Made by a program: the position numbers and the translations under genes. Shown piece after piece: positions 27,011 to 34,210 of a stretch of 64,000 nt of DNA (the first letter of the stretch is position 1; each line of letters starts with the position of its first letter). The notes under the pieces were generated by a model. The model saw only the letters and a program-made list of their open reading frames with translations. It was not told where the DNA came from and searched no databases. This DNA is from Paracoccus sp. R12_2 (GTDB taxonomy: Bacteria; Pseudomonadota; Alphaproteobacteria; Rhodobacterales; Rhodobacteraceae), in the NCBI RefSeq assembly GCF_017744015.1, contig NZ_JAGHRA010000010.1:62001-126000 (forward strand), in the 5' to 3' direction.

Positions 27011-27463
27011 ATGAGCCACTATGACGAACTTGCGGCGCGGATCAGCGCCTTGACCCAGGGCGAGACCGACGAGGTCGCGCTGATGGCCACGCTGGCCTGC
27101 GAAATCCATCATTCGGATGACCGCTTTGACTGGACCGGTTTTTATCGCGTGGTAGGACCTGAACTGCTGAAGATCGGCCCCTACCAGGGCGGGCATGGGT
27201 GCTTGGTCATCCCGTTCTCTCGCGGCGTGTGCGGCGCGGCGGCGCGGACCGGGCAGGTGCAGCTTGTGGCCGACGTGGACGCCTTTCCCGGTCACATCGC
27301 CTGCGCCAGTTCCACGCGATCCGAGATCGTCTTGCCGGTCTTTGGCGCCGGGGGGCGGCTGATCGGGGTGCTGGACATCGACAGCGACCGGGTTGATGCT
27401 TTCACCGCCGAGGATGCGGCGCGGCTGAGGGAGATCCTGGATGACGTCTTCGCAGAACTTTGA
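27011..27463 (+). CDS. free methionine-(R)-sulfoxide reductase (fRMsr, GAF domain)
   Basis: A 150-residue GAF-domain enzyme that reduces free methionine-R-sulfoxide. The three cysteines of the family are present: HGCLVIPFSRGVCG (Cys64, Cys74) and HIACASSTRSEIVLPV (Cys98, the presumed catalytic residue). DWTGFYRV and IGVLDIDSD complete the signature. The ATG at 27011 is the family start. Its 3' end overlaps the GFA gene by 23 bases. Confidence 0.9.
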   Translation: MSHYDELAARISALTQGETDEVALMATLACEIHHSDDRFDWTGFYRVVGPELLKIGPYQGGHGCLVIPFSRGVCGAAARTGQVQLVADVDAFPGHIACASSTRSEIVLPVFGAGGRLIGVLDIDSDRVDAFTAEDAARLREILDDVFAEL

Positions 27464-27833
27464 AATCCGGGGACAGTGCCTGTGCGGCGCGGTCCGGTTT
27501 TCTGGCCGGGCCGGTGGCCCCGAGGTGACAGCCTGCCATTGCGGCCAGTGCCGTCGCTGGTCGGGCCATGTCTGGGCGTCGTTCCATCTGGATGCGCCGG
27601 TGATCGATGGCGAGGCGCTGCGCTGGTACCAGTCCTCGCCCGAGGCCGAGCGGGGTTTCTGTTCGGTATGCGGCACGTCGCTGTTCTGGCGGCCGAACGG
27701 TCGCGAGACGCTGTCCGTGTCGCCCGGCGCGATCGAAAACCCGACGGGGTTGCGGATGGACGAACATATCTATGTCGCGGACAAGGGCGACTATTACCGG
27801 ATCGCGGACGGGCTGCCGCAGCAGGACCAGTAG
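27441..27833 (+). CDS. GFA family (glutathione-dependent formaldehyde-activating-like) zinc protein
   Basis: A 130-residue protein with the GFA/CENP-V zinc-site pattern: GQCLCGAVRF, ACHCGQCRRWSG and FCSVCGTSLFWRP. The prototype Gfa binds glutathione and zinc, but most homologues have no proven reaction, and this small copy should not be called a formaldehyde-activating enzyme. GAGGGAG precedes the ATG inside the end of the fRMsr gene. Confidence 0.88.
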   Translation: MTSSQNFEIRGQCLCGAVRFSGRAGGPEVTACHCGQCRRWSGHVWASFHLDAPVIDGEALRWYQSSPEAERGFCSVCGTSLFWRPNGRETLSVSPGAIENPTGLRMDEHIYVADKGDYYRIADGLPQQDQ

Positions 27834-27836
27834 ACG

Positions 27837-28463
27837 ATGATCTGGGAGACGCTGGCCAACATCCCCGCCGCACAGCTGACGGCGTTCATCGCAGGCGGGC
27901 TGGTGCTGAACTTCGCGCCCGGTCAGGACGTGTTCTTCGCAAGCGCCTGTGGCATCCAGGGCGGGCCGCGCGCGGGCGCGTTGGCGGGTCTTGGTGTCGG
28001 TCTGGGCGTGCTGATGCATCTGACCATGGCGACCGTTGGTCTGGGCGCTGTCGTCGCGGCCCACCCGCAGGCCCTGCTGGCCATCAAATATGCGGGCGCC
28101 GCCTATCTTTTGTGGCTGGCGTGGAAAAGCTGGACTGCGGGGCCTGTCGATCCCTCGGCGCGCGGCAGTGTCAGACCATGGAACATCATCCGGCGCGGCT
28201 TCATGTCGAATGCACTGAACCCCAAGCCGGTGCTGTTCCTGCTGGCCTTTCTGCCGCAATTCACCAATCCGGCATGGGGGCCGGTCTGGCAGCAGATCCT
28301 TGGGCTGGGCCTGATCTTTGCAGTGACCGGAACGATCGTGACGATGGGCTATGGCATCGTGGGCGGGCTGGCGGGCCATGTCATCGGACGCAATCTGGGC
28401 GTCGTCAACAAGATCGCGGCGGTGATGTTCGCCGGCCTCGCCCTGCGCCTTGTCACGAAATGA
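27837..28463 (+). CDS. LysE-family translocator
   Basis: A 208-residue membrane protein with six hydrophobic stretches and the LysE/RhtB signature NFAPGQDVFFASACGIQGG, then GAAYLLWLAWKSW and RRGFMSNALNPKPVLFLLAF. The family exports amino acids such as lysine, threonine or homoserine lactone; the substrate is unknown. It starts 3 bases after the GFA stop; its TGA overlaps the next ATG. Confidence 0.9.
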   Translation: MIWETLANIPAAQLTAFIAGGLVLNFAPGQDVFFASACGIQGGPRAGALAGLGVGLGVLMHLTMATVGLGAVVAAHPQALLAIKYAGAAYLLWLAWKSWTAGPVDPSARGSVRPWNIIRRGFMSNALNPKPVLFLLAFLPQFTNPAWGPVWQQILGLGLIFAVTGTIVTMGYGIVGGLAGHVIGRNLGVVNKIAAVMFAGLALRLVTK

Positions 28464-29107
28464 GCTTCGTCTATTCCCCGCCTCCGGATGCGCCCGAGAT
28501 CATTCATGTCGATCACGAAATCCTTGTGGTGAACAAGCCGTCCGGGCTGTTGTCGGTGCCGGGGCGCGGACCGGACCGGGCCGATTGCCTGATCGAGCGT
28601 CTGCGCGGTGCGTTTCCGACCGTGCTTCTGGTCCACAGGCTGGATCTGGACACGTCGGGCGTGATCATTTTCGGCCTGACCCCGCATGCGCAGCGGCATC
28701 TGTCCAAGCAGTTCGAAGATCGGCGCACAAAGAAAGCCTATGTCGCGCGCGTGGCAGGTCGCTTGCAGCCGGACACCGGGCGTGTGGACCTGCCGCTGAT
28801 CGTGGACTGGCCGAACCGACCCCGACAAAAGGTCGATCACGATACGGGTAAGCCCGCGCGAACCGATTGGCGGGTGATGCGTGCGGGCGATGACGAAACG
28901 CGGGTCAGGCTGTTTCCGCTGACCGGGCGCAGCCATCAGCTGCGCGTCCACATGGCCGAAACCGGCCATGCCATACTGGGTGATCCGCTTTACGCCACCG
29001 GCGATGCGGCGGCGCACCCGCGCCTGATGCTGCACGCCGAAAGCCTGCGGATCAAACATCCCGAAAGCGGCGTGCAGCAAGGTTTCAACGCGCCGGTGCC
29101 GTTCTAG
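28460..29107 (+). CDS. RluA-family RNA pseudouridine synthase
   Basis: A 215-residue pseudouridine synthase of the RluA family. The catalytic motif is VHRLDLDTSGV with Asp62. The N-terminal IIHVDHEILVVNKPSGLLSV and the late LFPLTGRSHQLRVHM and HAILGDPLY blocks are typical. There is no S4 domain, and the size is close to E. coli RluA (tRNA U32/23S U746), but the modified site cannot be assigned. ATG 28460 is in an ATGA overlap with lysE. Convergent 4-base overlap with the MBL gene. Confidence 0.92.
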   Translation: MSFVYSPPPDAPEIIHVDHEILVVNKPSGLLSVPGRGPDRADCLIERLRGAFPTVLLVHRLDLDTSGVIIFGLTPHAQRHLSKQFEDRRTKKAYVARVAGRLQPDTGRVDLPLIVDWPNRPRQKVDHDTGKPARTDWRVMRAGDDETRVRLFPLTGRSHQLRVHMAETGHAILGDPLYATGDAAAHPRLMLHAESLRIKHPESGVQQGFNAPVPF

Positions 29108-29877
29108 GCCTCGCCGTCGGGATACCAGTTCGCGATCACGACCTCGGAGTCCGAGCCGCCATCAAGGACAAACTGCGCGAATTCCTGGATATCGCTGCCA
29201 CGATGGTGATAGGGAAAGACCACCGCAGGCTTGAACGCTGCCACGGCGTCGGCGGCCTGCTGCACGGTCATCGTGTAGGGCAGGTTCATCGGCAGGAATG
29301 CCACCGCGATATCAGTCAGAGCCTGCATCTCAGGCGTGGGCTCGGTGTCGCCGGCGATGTAGAAACGCTTGCCACCGATCGTCAGGACATAGCCATTGTC
29401 GCGCCCTTCCGGATGGTACTGCATCCGGTCTTCGGTCGTGTTGTGGGCCGGAACAGCCTCGATCTGCATACCCAGTGCCTCGGCCATGTCGCCATTCGCC
29501 ATGGTGCTGGCCTGTTCTTTCAGCGCATCCGGCAGCATTTCGTGGACCGCAGGGTTGGTGATCAGCCGCACGTCGGGCAGGGCCTCCAGCGTGGGAAGAT
29601 CGTAGTGGTCACCATGTTCGTGCGTAATCAGGATAAGCGAGGGTTGCGGCAGATCCGCGTATTGTTCGGCGCCGCCAACCGGATCGACATAGATCACCCC
29701 GCCCGGCGTCTCGACCACCATCGAGGCATGATCGACCGGGTGGAAGACGACATTGCCGCCTTCGACAGGATAGCTGAATTCCGACGCGCCCTGTTGTGCG
29801 GCGGCAAAGCGGGGCAGGGCGGTGACGCCCAGGGCGGCGACGGCAAGGGAAAGTCCGGTGCGGCGGGTGATCTGCAT
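29104..29877 (-). CDS. Tat-exported MBL-fold metal-dependent hydrolase
   Basis: A 257-residue protein. It begins with a twin-arginine signal (ITRRTGLSLAVAALG) and a probable AAA-Q cleavage near residue 28. The mature part is a metallo-beta-lactamase-like domain with the metal motif THEHGDHYD, a YIAGDTEPTPEM strand and VVFPYHHRG near the C-terminus, in the UlaG-like subgroup. The substrate is unknown. Tat export suggests the metal cofactor is loaded before translocation. Confidence 0.85.
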   Translation of the reverse strand: MQITRRTGLSLAVAALGVTALPRFAAAQQGASEFSYPVEGGNVVFHPVDHASMVVETPGGVIYVDPVGGAEQYADLPQPSLILITHEHGDHYDLPTLEALPDVRLITNPAVHEMLPDALKEQASTMANGDMAEALGMQIEAVPAHNTTEDRMQYHPEGRDNGYVLTIGGKRFYIAGDTEPTPEMQALTDIAVAFLPMNLPYTMTVQQAADAVAAFKPAVVFPYHHRGSDIQEFAQFVLDGGSDSEVVIANWYPDGEA

Positions 29878-30003
29878 GGGGAATCCTCCTGTTCACAGGT
29901 GCGCGCTGAGAACCAAACCCGGATCGGCGGTCCGGGTTCCCTCTGGTTGCTGACGCGCGGGCGCTGGCCTAGAACGGCGGATGACCGGCAGCGGAGGCCA
30001 AGG

Positions 30004-31059
30004 ATGACACATCTGTGGGTGCGGGCGGAAAGTCGCGCGAATGAAGACCGGGTGGGCATCACCCCCGACGGCGTCGCCACGCTGATCAGGAACGGCATGC
30101 GCGTCACCGTCGAAGACAGTCCGCGCCGGATCATCCCGACCGCGGAGTATCGCAAGGCAGGCGCCGACATCGCGCGCGAAGGCAGCTGGCCCGATGCGCC
30201 GGCGGATGCCATCGTCTTCGGCCTGAAGGAACTGCCCGATGACGGATCGGCACTGACCCACCGCCACATCATGTTCGGCCACGCCTTCAAGGGCCAGCCC
30301 GCCGGACAGCTGCTGCTGCGGCGGTTTCGGGCTGGCGGCGGCACGCTGTATGATCTGGAATACCTGCTGGACGAGGACGGGCGCAGGCTGGCCGCATTCG
30401 GATACTGGGCTGGATATGCCGGCGCGGCGGTGTCGTTGAAATGCTGGGCGGCGCAGCAGCAGGGGGGCGTCTGTGGGCCCGTCCACGCCTATGCCGACAA
30501 GAACCTGCTGATCGAGGATTTGCGCGCCCGGATGGATGCCACCGGTCGTCCGCGTCCGCATGCCATCGTGATCGGCGCCAAGGGGCGGGTCGGCAGCGGT
30601 GCGGCGGATCTGATGACCGCGATGGGTGTGCCGGTCACACGCTGGGACATCGAGGAAACTGCCCATGGCGGCCCGTTCCCCCAGGTGCTGGCGCACGAGA
30701 TCTTCATCAACGCCATCCTTGCCCGGCCCGGTGCCCCGGTCTTCGTACCGGCCGAGGCGGTCAATCCCGGGCGTGCGCTGACCGTGATCGGCGACGTTGC
30801 CTGCGATCCGACCAGCGATTTTTCCCCGATCAAGGTCTATGACCGCACGACGACATGGGATGCGCCGGCGTTGCGCTTGGCCGACGATCCGCCGCTGGAC
30901 GTGATGGCCATCGACAACCTGCCATCGATGCTGCCGCGCGAAAGTTCGGCCGACTATGCGGCGCAGCTGCTGCCGGTTCTGGCCCGACTTGACGACATCG
31001 ACGCCGGCGCGTGGGGGCGCGCGCGGGCGATTTTTCGCGACAATCTGAACGAGGTTTGA
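30004..31059 (+). CDS. saccharopine dehydrogenase, LYS1-type (lysine-forming/NAD+)
   Basis: A 351-residue enzyme resembling fungal LYS1, which interconverts saccharopine with lysine and 2-oxoglutarate. The N-terminal alanine-dehydrogenase-like domain includes LWVRAESRANEDRVGITPDG and FGLKELPDDGS; the nucleotide-binding segment is AIVIGAKGRVGSGAADL; and IDNLPSMLPRESSADYAAQL is the family C-terminal hallmark. GGAGGCCAAGG precedes the ATG. The next gene, one base downstream of its stop, encodes the other saccharopine dehydrogenase type. Confidence 0.88.
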   Translation: MTHLWVRAESRANEDRVGITPDGVATLIRNGMRVTVEDSPRRIIPTAEYRKAGADIAREGSWPDAPADAIVFGLKELPDDGSALTHRHIMFGHAFKGQPAGQLLLRRFRAGGGTLYDLEYLLDEDGRRLAAFGYWAGYAGAAVSLKCWAAQQQGGVCGPVHAYADKNLLIEDLRARMDATGRPRPHAIVIGAKGRVGSGAADLMTAMGVPVTRWDIEETAHGGPFPQVLAHEIFINAILARPGAPVFVPAEAVNPGRALTVIGDVACDPTSDFSPIKVYDRTTTWDAPALRLADDPPLDVMAIDNLPSMLPRESSADYAAQLLPVLARLDDIDAGAWGRARAIFRDNLNEV

Positions 31060-31060
31060 C

Positions 31061-32200
31061 ATGACTATCCACTGGATCGGAACCGGCCTCAGCGCCATCC
31101 CCGGCCTGCGTCGCCTGCTGCAATCTGGTGCCGACGTGACCGTCTGGAACCGCACCGAGGCGAAGGCCCGGGCCGAGGTCGGCGATCTGACCGACGATAT
31201 CCGCGCCTACAGTTTCGATGACTTGGCCGATGCGGTCGGAAAGGGCGATATCATCGTGTCGATGCTGCCCGCCGATCAGCATGTCGGGTTGGCCAGACTG
31301 GCGATCGCGAACGGCGCGCATTTCGTCAGTTCCAGCTATGTGGCACCCGAGATGGCCGCGCTGGCAGACGATGCCAAAGAGGCCGGCGTGGTGCTGATGA
31401 ACGAGGTCGGGCTGGACCCCGGCATCGATCACCTGATGGCCCATGATCTGGTCGCGGACTACAAGCTGCAGGCCGCCCGTCCAGGTGATGTGGTGCGCTT
31501 CACCTCTTATTGCGGTGGCGTGCCCAAACACCCCAACCCATTTCGCTACAAGTTCAGCTGGTCGCCCCTTGGGGTTCTGCGGGCGCTTCGATCGCCCTCG
31601 AAATCGCTGCGCGGCGGGGCGGTGCGCGATGTCGCCCGGCCATGGGACGCGATCGAGCCCTATGATGCGCCGCTGCCGGTGCCGGAACGGTTCGAAGTCT
31701 ATCCGAACCGCGATTCGTTGCCCTTCATCCGCCAATACGGCTTTGATACCGATTGGGACGTGCAGGATTTCGTGCGTGGCACCCTGCGTCTGAAGGGGTG
31801 GCAGCAGGCATGGTCTCCGGTCTTTGCCGAGGTCGAGACGTTGTCAGGACCCGAAGGCGATGACCGGCTGCGCGAAATGGCCGATCAGTTCTGGCGCGAC
31901 AACGCCTATGCATCGGGCGAACCCGATCGCGTCGTGCTGTTCGTCGCGCTGCGGGCCGAACGGGATGGCAAGATCGTCTGGCACAAGGAATGGGTTCTGG
32001 ACGCACATGGCGACGCCAAGGGCAGCGCGATGGCACAGCTTGTCTCGGTCCCGGTGTCGATGGCCGTGCAGGCGGTGGCCGATGGCCGTGTGGCGCCGGG
32101 CGTTCACGCCGCCCCGGACGATCCGTTGCTGGTGGCCGATTGGCTGGTCGAGATAGGCGAGATCGCCCAGCACATGGCGAAGGTTGATCACCTGCGTTGA
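31061..32200 (+). CDS. saccharopine dehydrogenase, LYS9-type (glutamate-forming)
   Basis: A 379-residue protein of the saccharopine reductase/LYS9 family, interconverting saccharopine with glutamate and aminoadipate semialdehyde. The N-terminal Rossmann region reads WIGTGLSAIPGLRRLLQSGA and IIVSMLPADQHV; the substrate domain has VGLDPGIDHLMAHDL and SYCGGVPKHPNPFRYKFSWS. The canonical GxGxxG is degenerate (GTGLSA). With the preceding gene it would run lysine to aminoadipate semialdehyde via saccharopine as two separate polypeptides. Confidence 0.88.
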   Translation: MTIHWIGTGLSAIPGLRRLLQSGADVTVWNRTEAKARAEVGDLTDDIRAYSFDDLADAVGKGDIIVSMLPADQHVGLARLAIANGAHFVSSSYVAPEMAALADDAKEAGVVLMNEVGLDPGIDHLMAHDLVADYKLQAARPGDVVRFTSYCGGVPKHPNPFRYKFSWSPLGVLRALRSPSKSLRGGAVRDVARPWDAIEPYDAPLPVPERFEVYPNRDSLPFIRQYGFDTDWDVQDFVRGTLRLKGWQQAWSPVFAEVETLSGPEGDDRLREMADQFWRDNAYASGEPDRVVLFVALRAERDGKIVWHKEWVLDAHGDAKGSAMAQLVSVPVSMAVQAVADGRVAPGVHAAPDDPLLVADWLVEIGEIAQHMAKVDHLR

Positions 32201-32282
32201 CGCGGACGTGATGGGGTGCGGCTTCCGCCGCGCCACGACGCGTGTCAGGCTGAATGCAAGTTGGTTGACGAGGAGATTTTCG

Positions 32283-33458
32283 ATGAAGCGATTGACGGTC
32301 GTCGCGGCGACTACCCTGTTCGCAGGATGCGCCATTGCACAGGGTTTCAACGATCGTCCGGCCAACGCGCCGGGTCAGACGCCAGCCTTCGAGAACCAGA
32401 CCCGCGCACCGGGCCTGCGAGCCTTGTCCCTGCGGCGCGAGGTCGTCGCGGACGGTCTGGAAAATCCCTGGGGCATGGCGCAGTTGCCCGACGGCAGCTG
32501 GCTGGTCACCGAAAAGCCGGGACGGCTGCGCATGATATCACCCGATGGCGCGGTCTCAGATCCGATACCGGGTCTTCCGAGAGCGGACCCCGAGGCGCAG
32601 GGGGGTCTGCTGGACGTGATCGTTGATCAGAATTTCGACCAGACCCGCCGTATCTGGGTCAGCTTTTCCGAACGCCAGCCGAACAACGACACGGCGACCG
32701 CAGTTGCGACCGGGGTGTTGTCCGCGGATGGTCGGCAGGTCGAGGACGCGAAGCTGATCTGGCGGCAGACGCCGTGGCCGTCGGCACTGCATTACGGATC
32801 CCGGCTGGTGCTGGACGGCAAGGGTGGCCTGTTCGTCACCACCGGCGAACGTGGCGGCAACGAGGCACGTCACGAGGCTCAGAACACCGCGAACACGCTT
32901 GGCACCGTGGTGCGGATCGACCCGTTGTCGGGGGCGCCGATGGGAGCGGACCTTGGCGGCGATGCGTTGCCCGAGATCTGGTCCTATGGCCACCGGAACA
33001 TGCAGGGTGCGGCGCTGGCGGCCGACGGAACGCTGTGGACTGTCGAACATGGTCCGCAAGGCGGGGACGAGCTGAATCGGCCCGAGGCGGGAAAGAACTA
33101 TGGCTGGCCCGATGTCAGCTATGGTGCCGAATATGGCGGCGGCACCATCACTGGCGGGCTGACGCAGAAAGAAGGCACTGAACAGCCGGTCTATTACTGG
33201 GATCCCGTGATCGCACCGGGTGGAATGACCTTCTATGACGGCGAAATGTTTCCCGACTGGAACGGCGACCTGCTGATCGGCGGGTTGCAATCGGGATCCC
33301 TGGTCCGGTTGGAACTGTCAGGCAATCGCGTGACCGGAGAGGCCCGGCATGTCGAGGGCATAGGGCGGGTGCGGGATGTCGCGGTGGCGCAGGACGGGGC
33401 GATCATGGTGCTGACCGACGACGCCAACGGCGCCCTGATCCGCCTGACCGCACGCTGA
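32283..33458 (+). CDS. secreted PQQ-type glucose/sorbosone dehydrogenase-like beta-propeller
   Basis: A 391-residue protein of the GSDH family (soluble aldose sugar dehydrogenase, Asd/YliI-like). A signal sequence (TVVAATTLFAGCAIAQG) could be cut as a lipoprotein at Cys15 (FAGC, an imperfect lipobox) or after AIA. Propeller motifs include LENPWGMAQLPDGSWLVTEK, LFVTTGERGG, IWSYGHRNMQG, VEHGPQGGDELNRPEAGKNY and WDPVIAPGGMTFYDG. Members bind PQQ and oxidise aldoses in the periplasm; the native substrate is uncertain. GAGGAG precedes the ATG. Confidence 0.88.
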   Translation: MKRLTVVAATTLFAGCAIAQGFNDRPANAPGQTPAFENQTRAPGLRALSLRREVVADGLENPWGMAQLPDGSWLVTEKPGRLRMISPDGAVSDPIPGLPRADPEAQGGLLDVIVDQNFDQTRRIWVSFSERQPNNDTATAVATGVLSADGRQVEDAKLIWRQTPWPSALHYGSRLVLDGKGGLFVTTGERGGNEARHEAQNTANTLGTVVRIDPLSGAPMGADLGGDALPEIWSYGHRNMQGAALAADGTLWTVEHGPQGGDELNRPEAGKNYGWPDVSYGAEYGGGTITGGLTQKEGTEQPVYYWDPVIAPGGMTFYDGEMFPDWNGDLLIGGLQSGSLVRLELSGNRVTGEARHVEGIGRVRDVAVAQDGAIMVLTDDANGALIRLTAR

Positions 33459-33474
33459 TCCAGTCCAATCGATA

Positions 33475-33498
33475 CCCGCCGCCGGATCTGGCGGCGGG
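33475..33498. terminator. strong 9-bp hairpin between convergent genes
   Basis: CCCGCCGCC at 33475-33483 and GGCGGCGGG at 33490-33498 form a perfect 9-bp stem with a 6-base loop, 16 bases after the GSDH stop and 17 bases before the stop of the small minus-strand gene. There is no T-run, but the symmetry suits a bidirectional terminator. Confidence 0.55.
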
Positions 33499-33515
33499 GA
33501 TGGTCGTCGACGTCG

Positions 33516-33695
33516 TCACTTGCCACCTTCGTCGTTTTCCTCGGAAATCGGATCGGCATTGCCTTCCCGACCCTCCGAATCGTCATGACGCCGGGTCTTG
33601 TGTCGATCGTGATTTTCCTCGCTGATCGGTCTGGCGCCGGTGTCCTGGCCTTGATCGGGCGAAGATTTGTCCTGATTGCTGCGTTCGTCGCTCAT
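33516..33695 (-). CDS. small highly hydrophilic protein (59 aa) with internal repeat
   Basis: A 59-residue frame beginning MSDERSNQDKSSPDQG and ending EENDEGGK. It contains only charged and polar residues with Gly/Pro, has no hydrophobic core and is predicted to be disordered. The hexapeptide PISEEN occurs twice, about 25 residues apart. AAGGA lies 8 bases before the ATG, and codon use is high-GC at third positions like the neighbours, which supports it as a real gene. No family is recognised. It lies downstream of the DUF3775 gene on the same strand. Confidence 0.6.
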   Translation of the reverse strand: MSDERSNQDKSSPDQGQDTGARPISEENHDRHKTRRHDDSEGREGNADPISEENDEGGK

Positions 33696-33790
33696 GGTTG
33701 AATCCTTCCGAAGATCGCGCCGTCATCATCAGGTCCGGCACGTTTCGACATCTCAACGACGGGCAGAGGGTGGTTGTTCCGGCGGGCGTT

Positions 33791-34162
33791 TCAAACGGGC
33801 TTCTGCAGCGCGTCCTCGGCATCCTCGGGCGAGATGCCAAGTGCGTCCATCCCGGATTCCAGCAGATCTGCAAGACGCGGCTCGCCCATCAGGTAATCCT
33901 GGGTCGGCGTGGTCCGCTCGACCCGTGCCGTGGCAATCGCTTCGGCCAGTTCCTCGGGCTCGAAGCTTTCGCGTCCGATCCACATCACTGCGACCAGACT
34001 TGCCTGTTCGTCCTCGTTCAGGTTTTCGATGAAATCATGCAACTCGGTCCGGGTTCCATGCTGACGTCGTTCGCCTTCATGCGCCCAGGCGTTGATGCCG
34101 CTTTCATATTCACGGGCGCGGATGATGATATGGGCGATCTTGTCGGGGCTGATCTGCAGCAT
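33791..34162 (-). CDS. DUF3775 family protein
   Basis: A 123-residue acidic protein with the DUF3775 signature LQISPDKIAHIIIRAREYES at the N-terminus and NEDEQASLVAVMWIGRESFE in the middle, ending with PRLADLLESGMDALGISPED. The family is widespread in alphaproteobacteria, with no known function. GGAGACCCGCC precedes the ATG. It lies 48 bases after mutL on the same strand and may be co-transcribed with it. Confidence 0.8.
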   Translation of the reverse strand: MLQISPDKIAHIIIRAREYESGINAWAHEGERRQHGTRTELHDFIENLNEDEQASLVAVMWIGRESFEPEELAEAIATARVERTTPTQDYLMGEPRLADLLESGMDALGISPEDAEDALQKPV

Positions 34163-34210
34163 GGCGGGTCTCCGGCGGATGCCCAGTTGTGATCCCGCCC
34201 GCGCGTCCCG

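Noticed and set aside
28036-31155. Long antisense and out-of-frame open frames across the LysE, RluA, MBL and saccharopine genes
   Set aside because: Their His/Arg/Asp-rich translations are typical shadows of GC-rich genes on the other strand, and the true frames carry recognisable domains.
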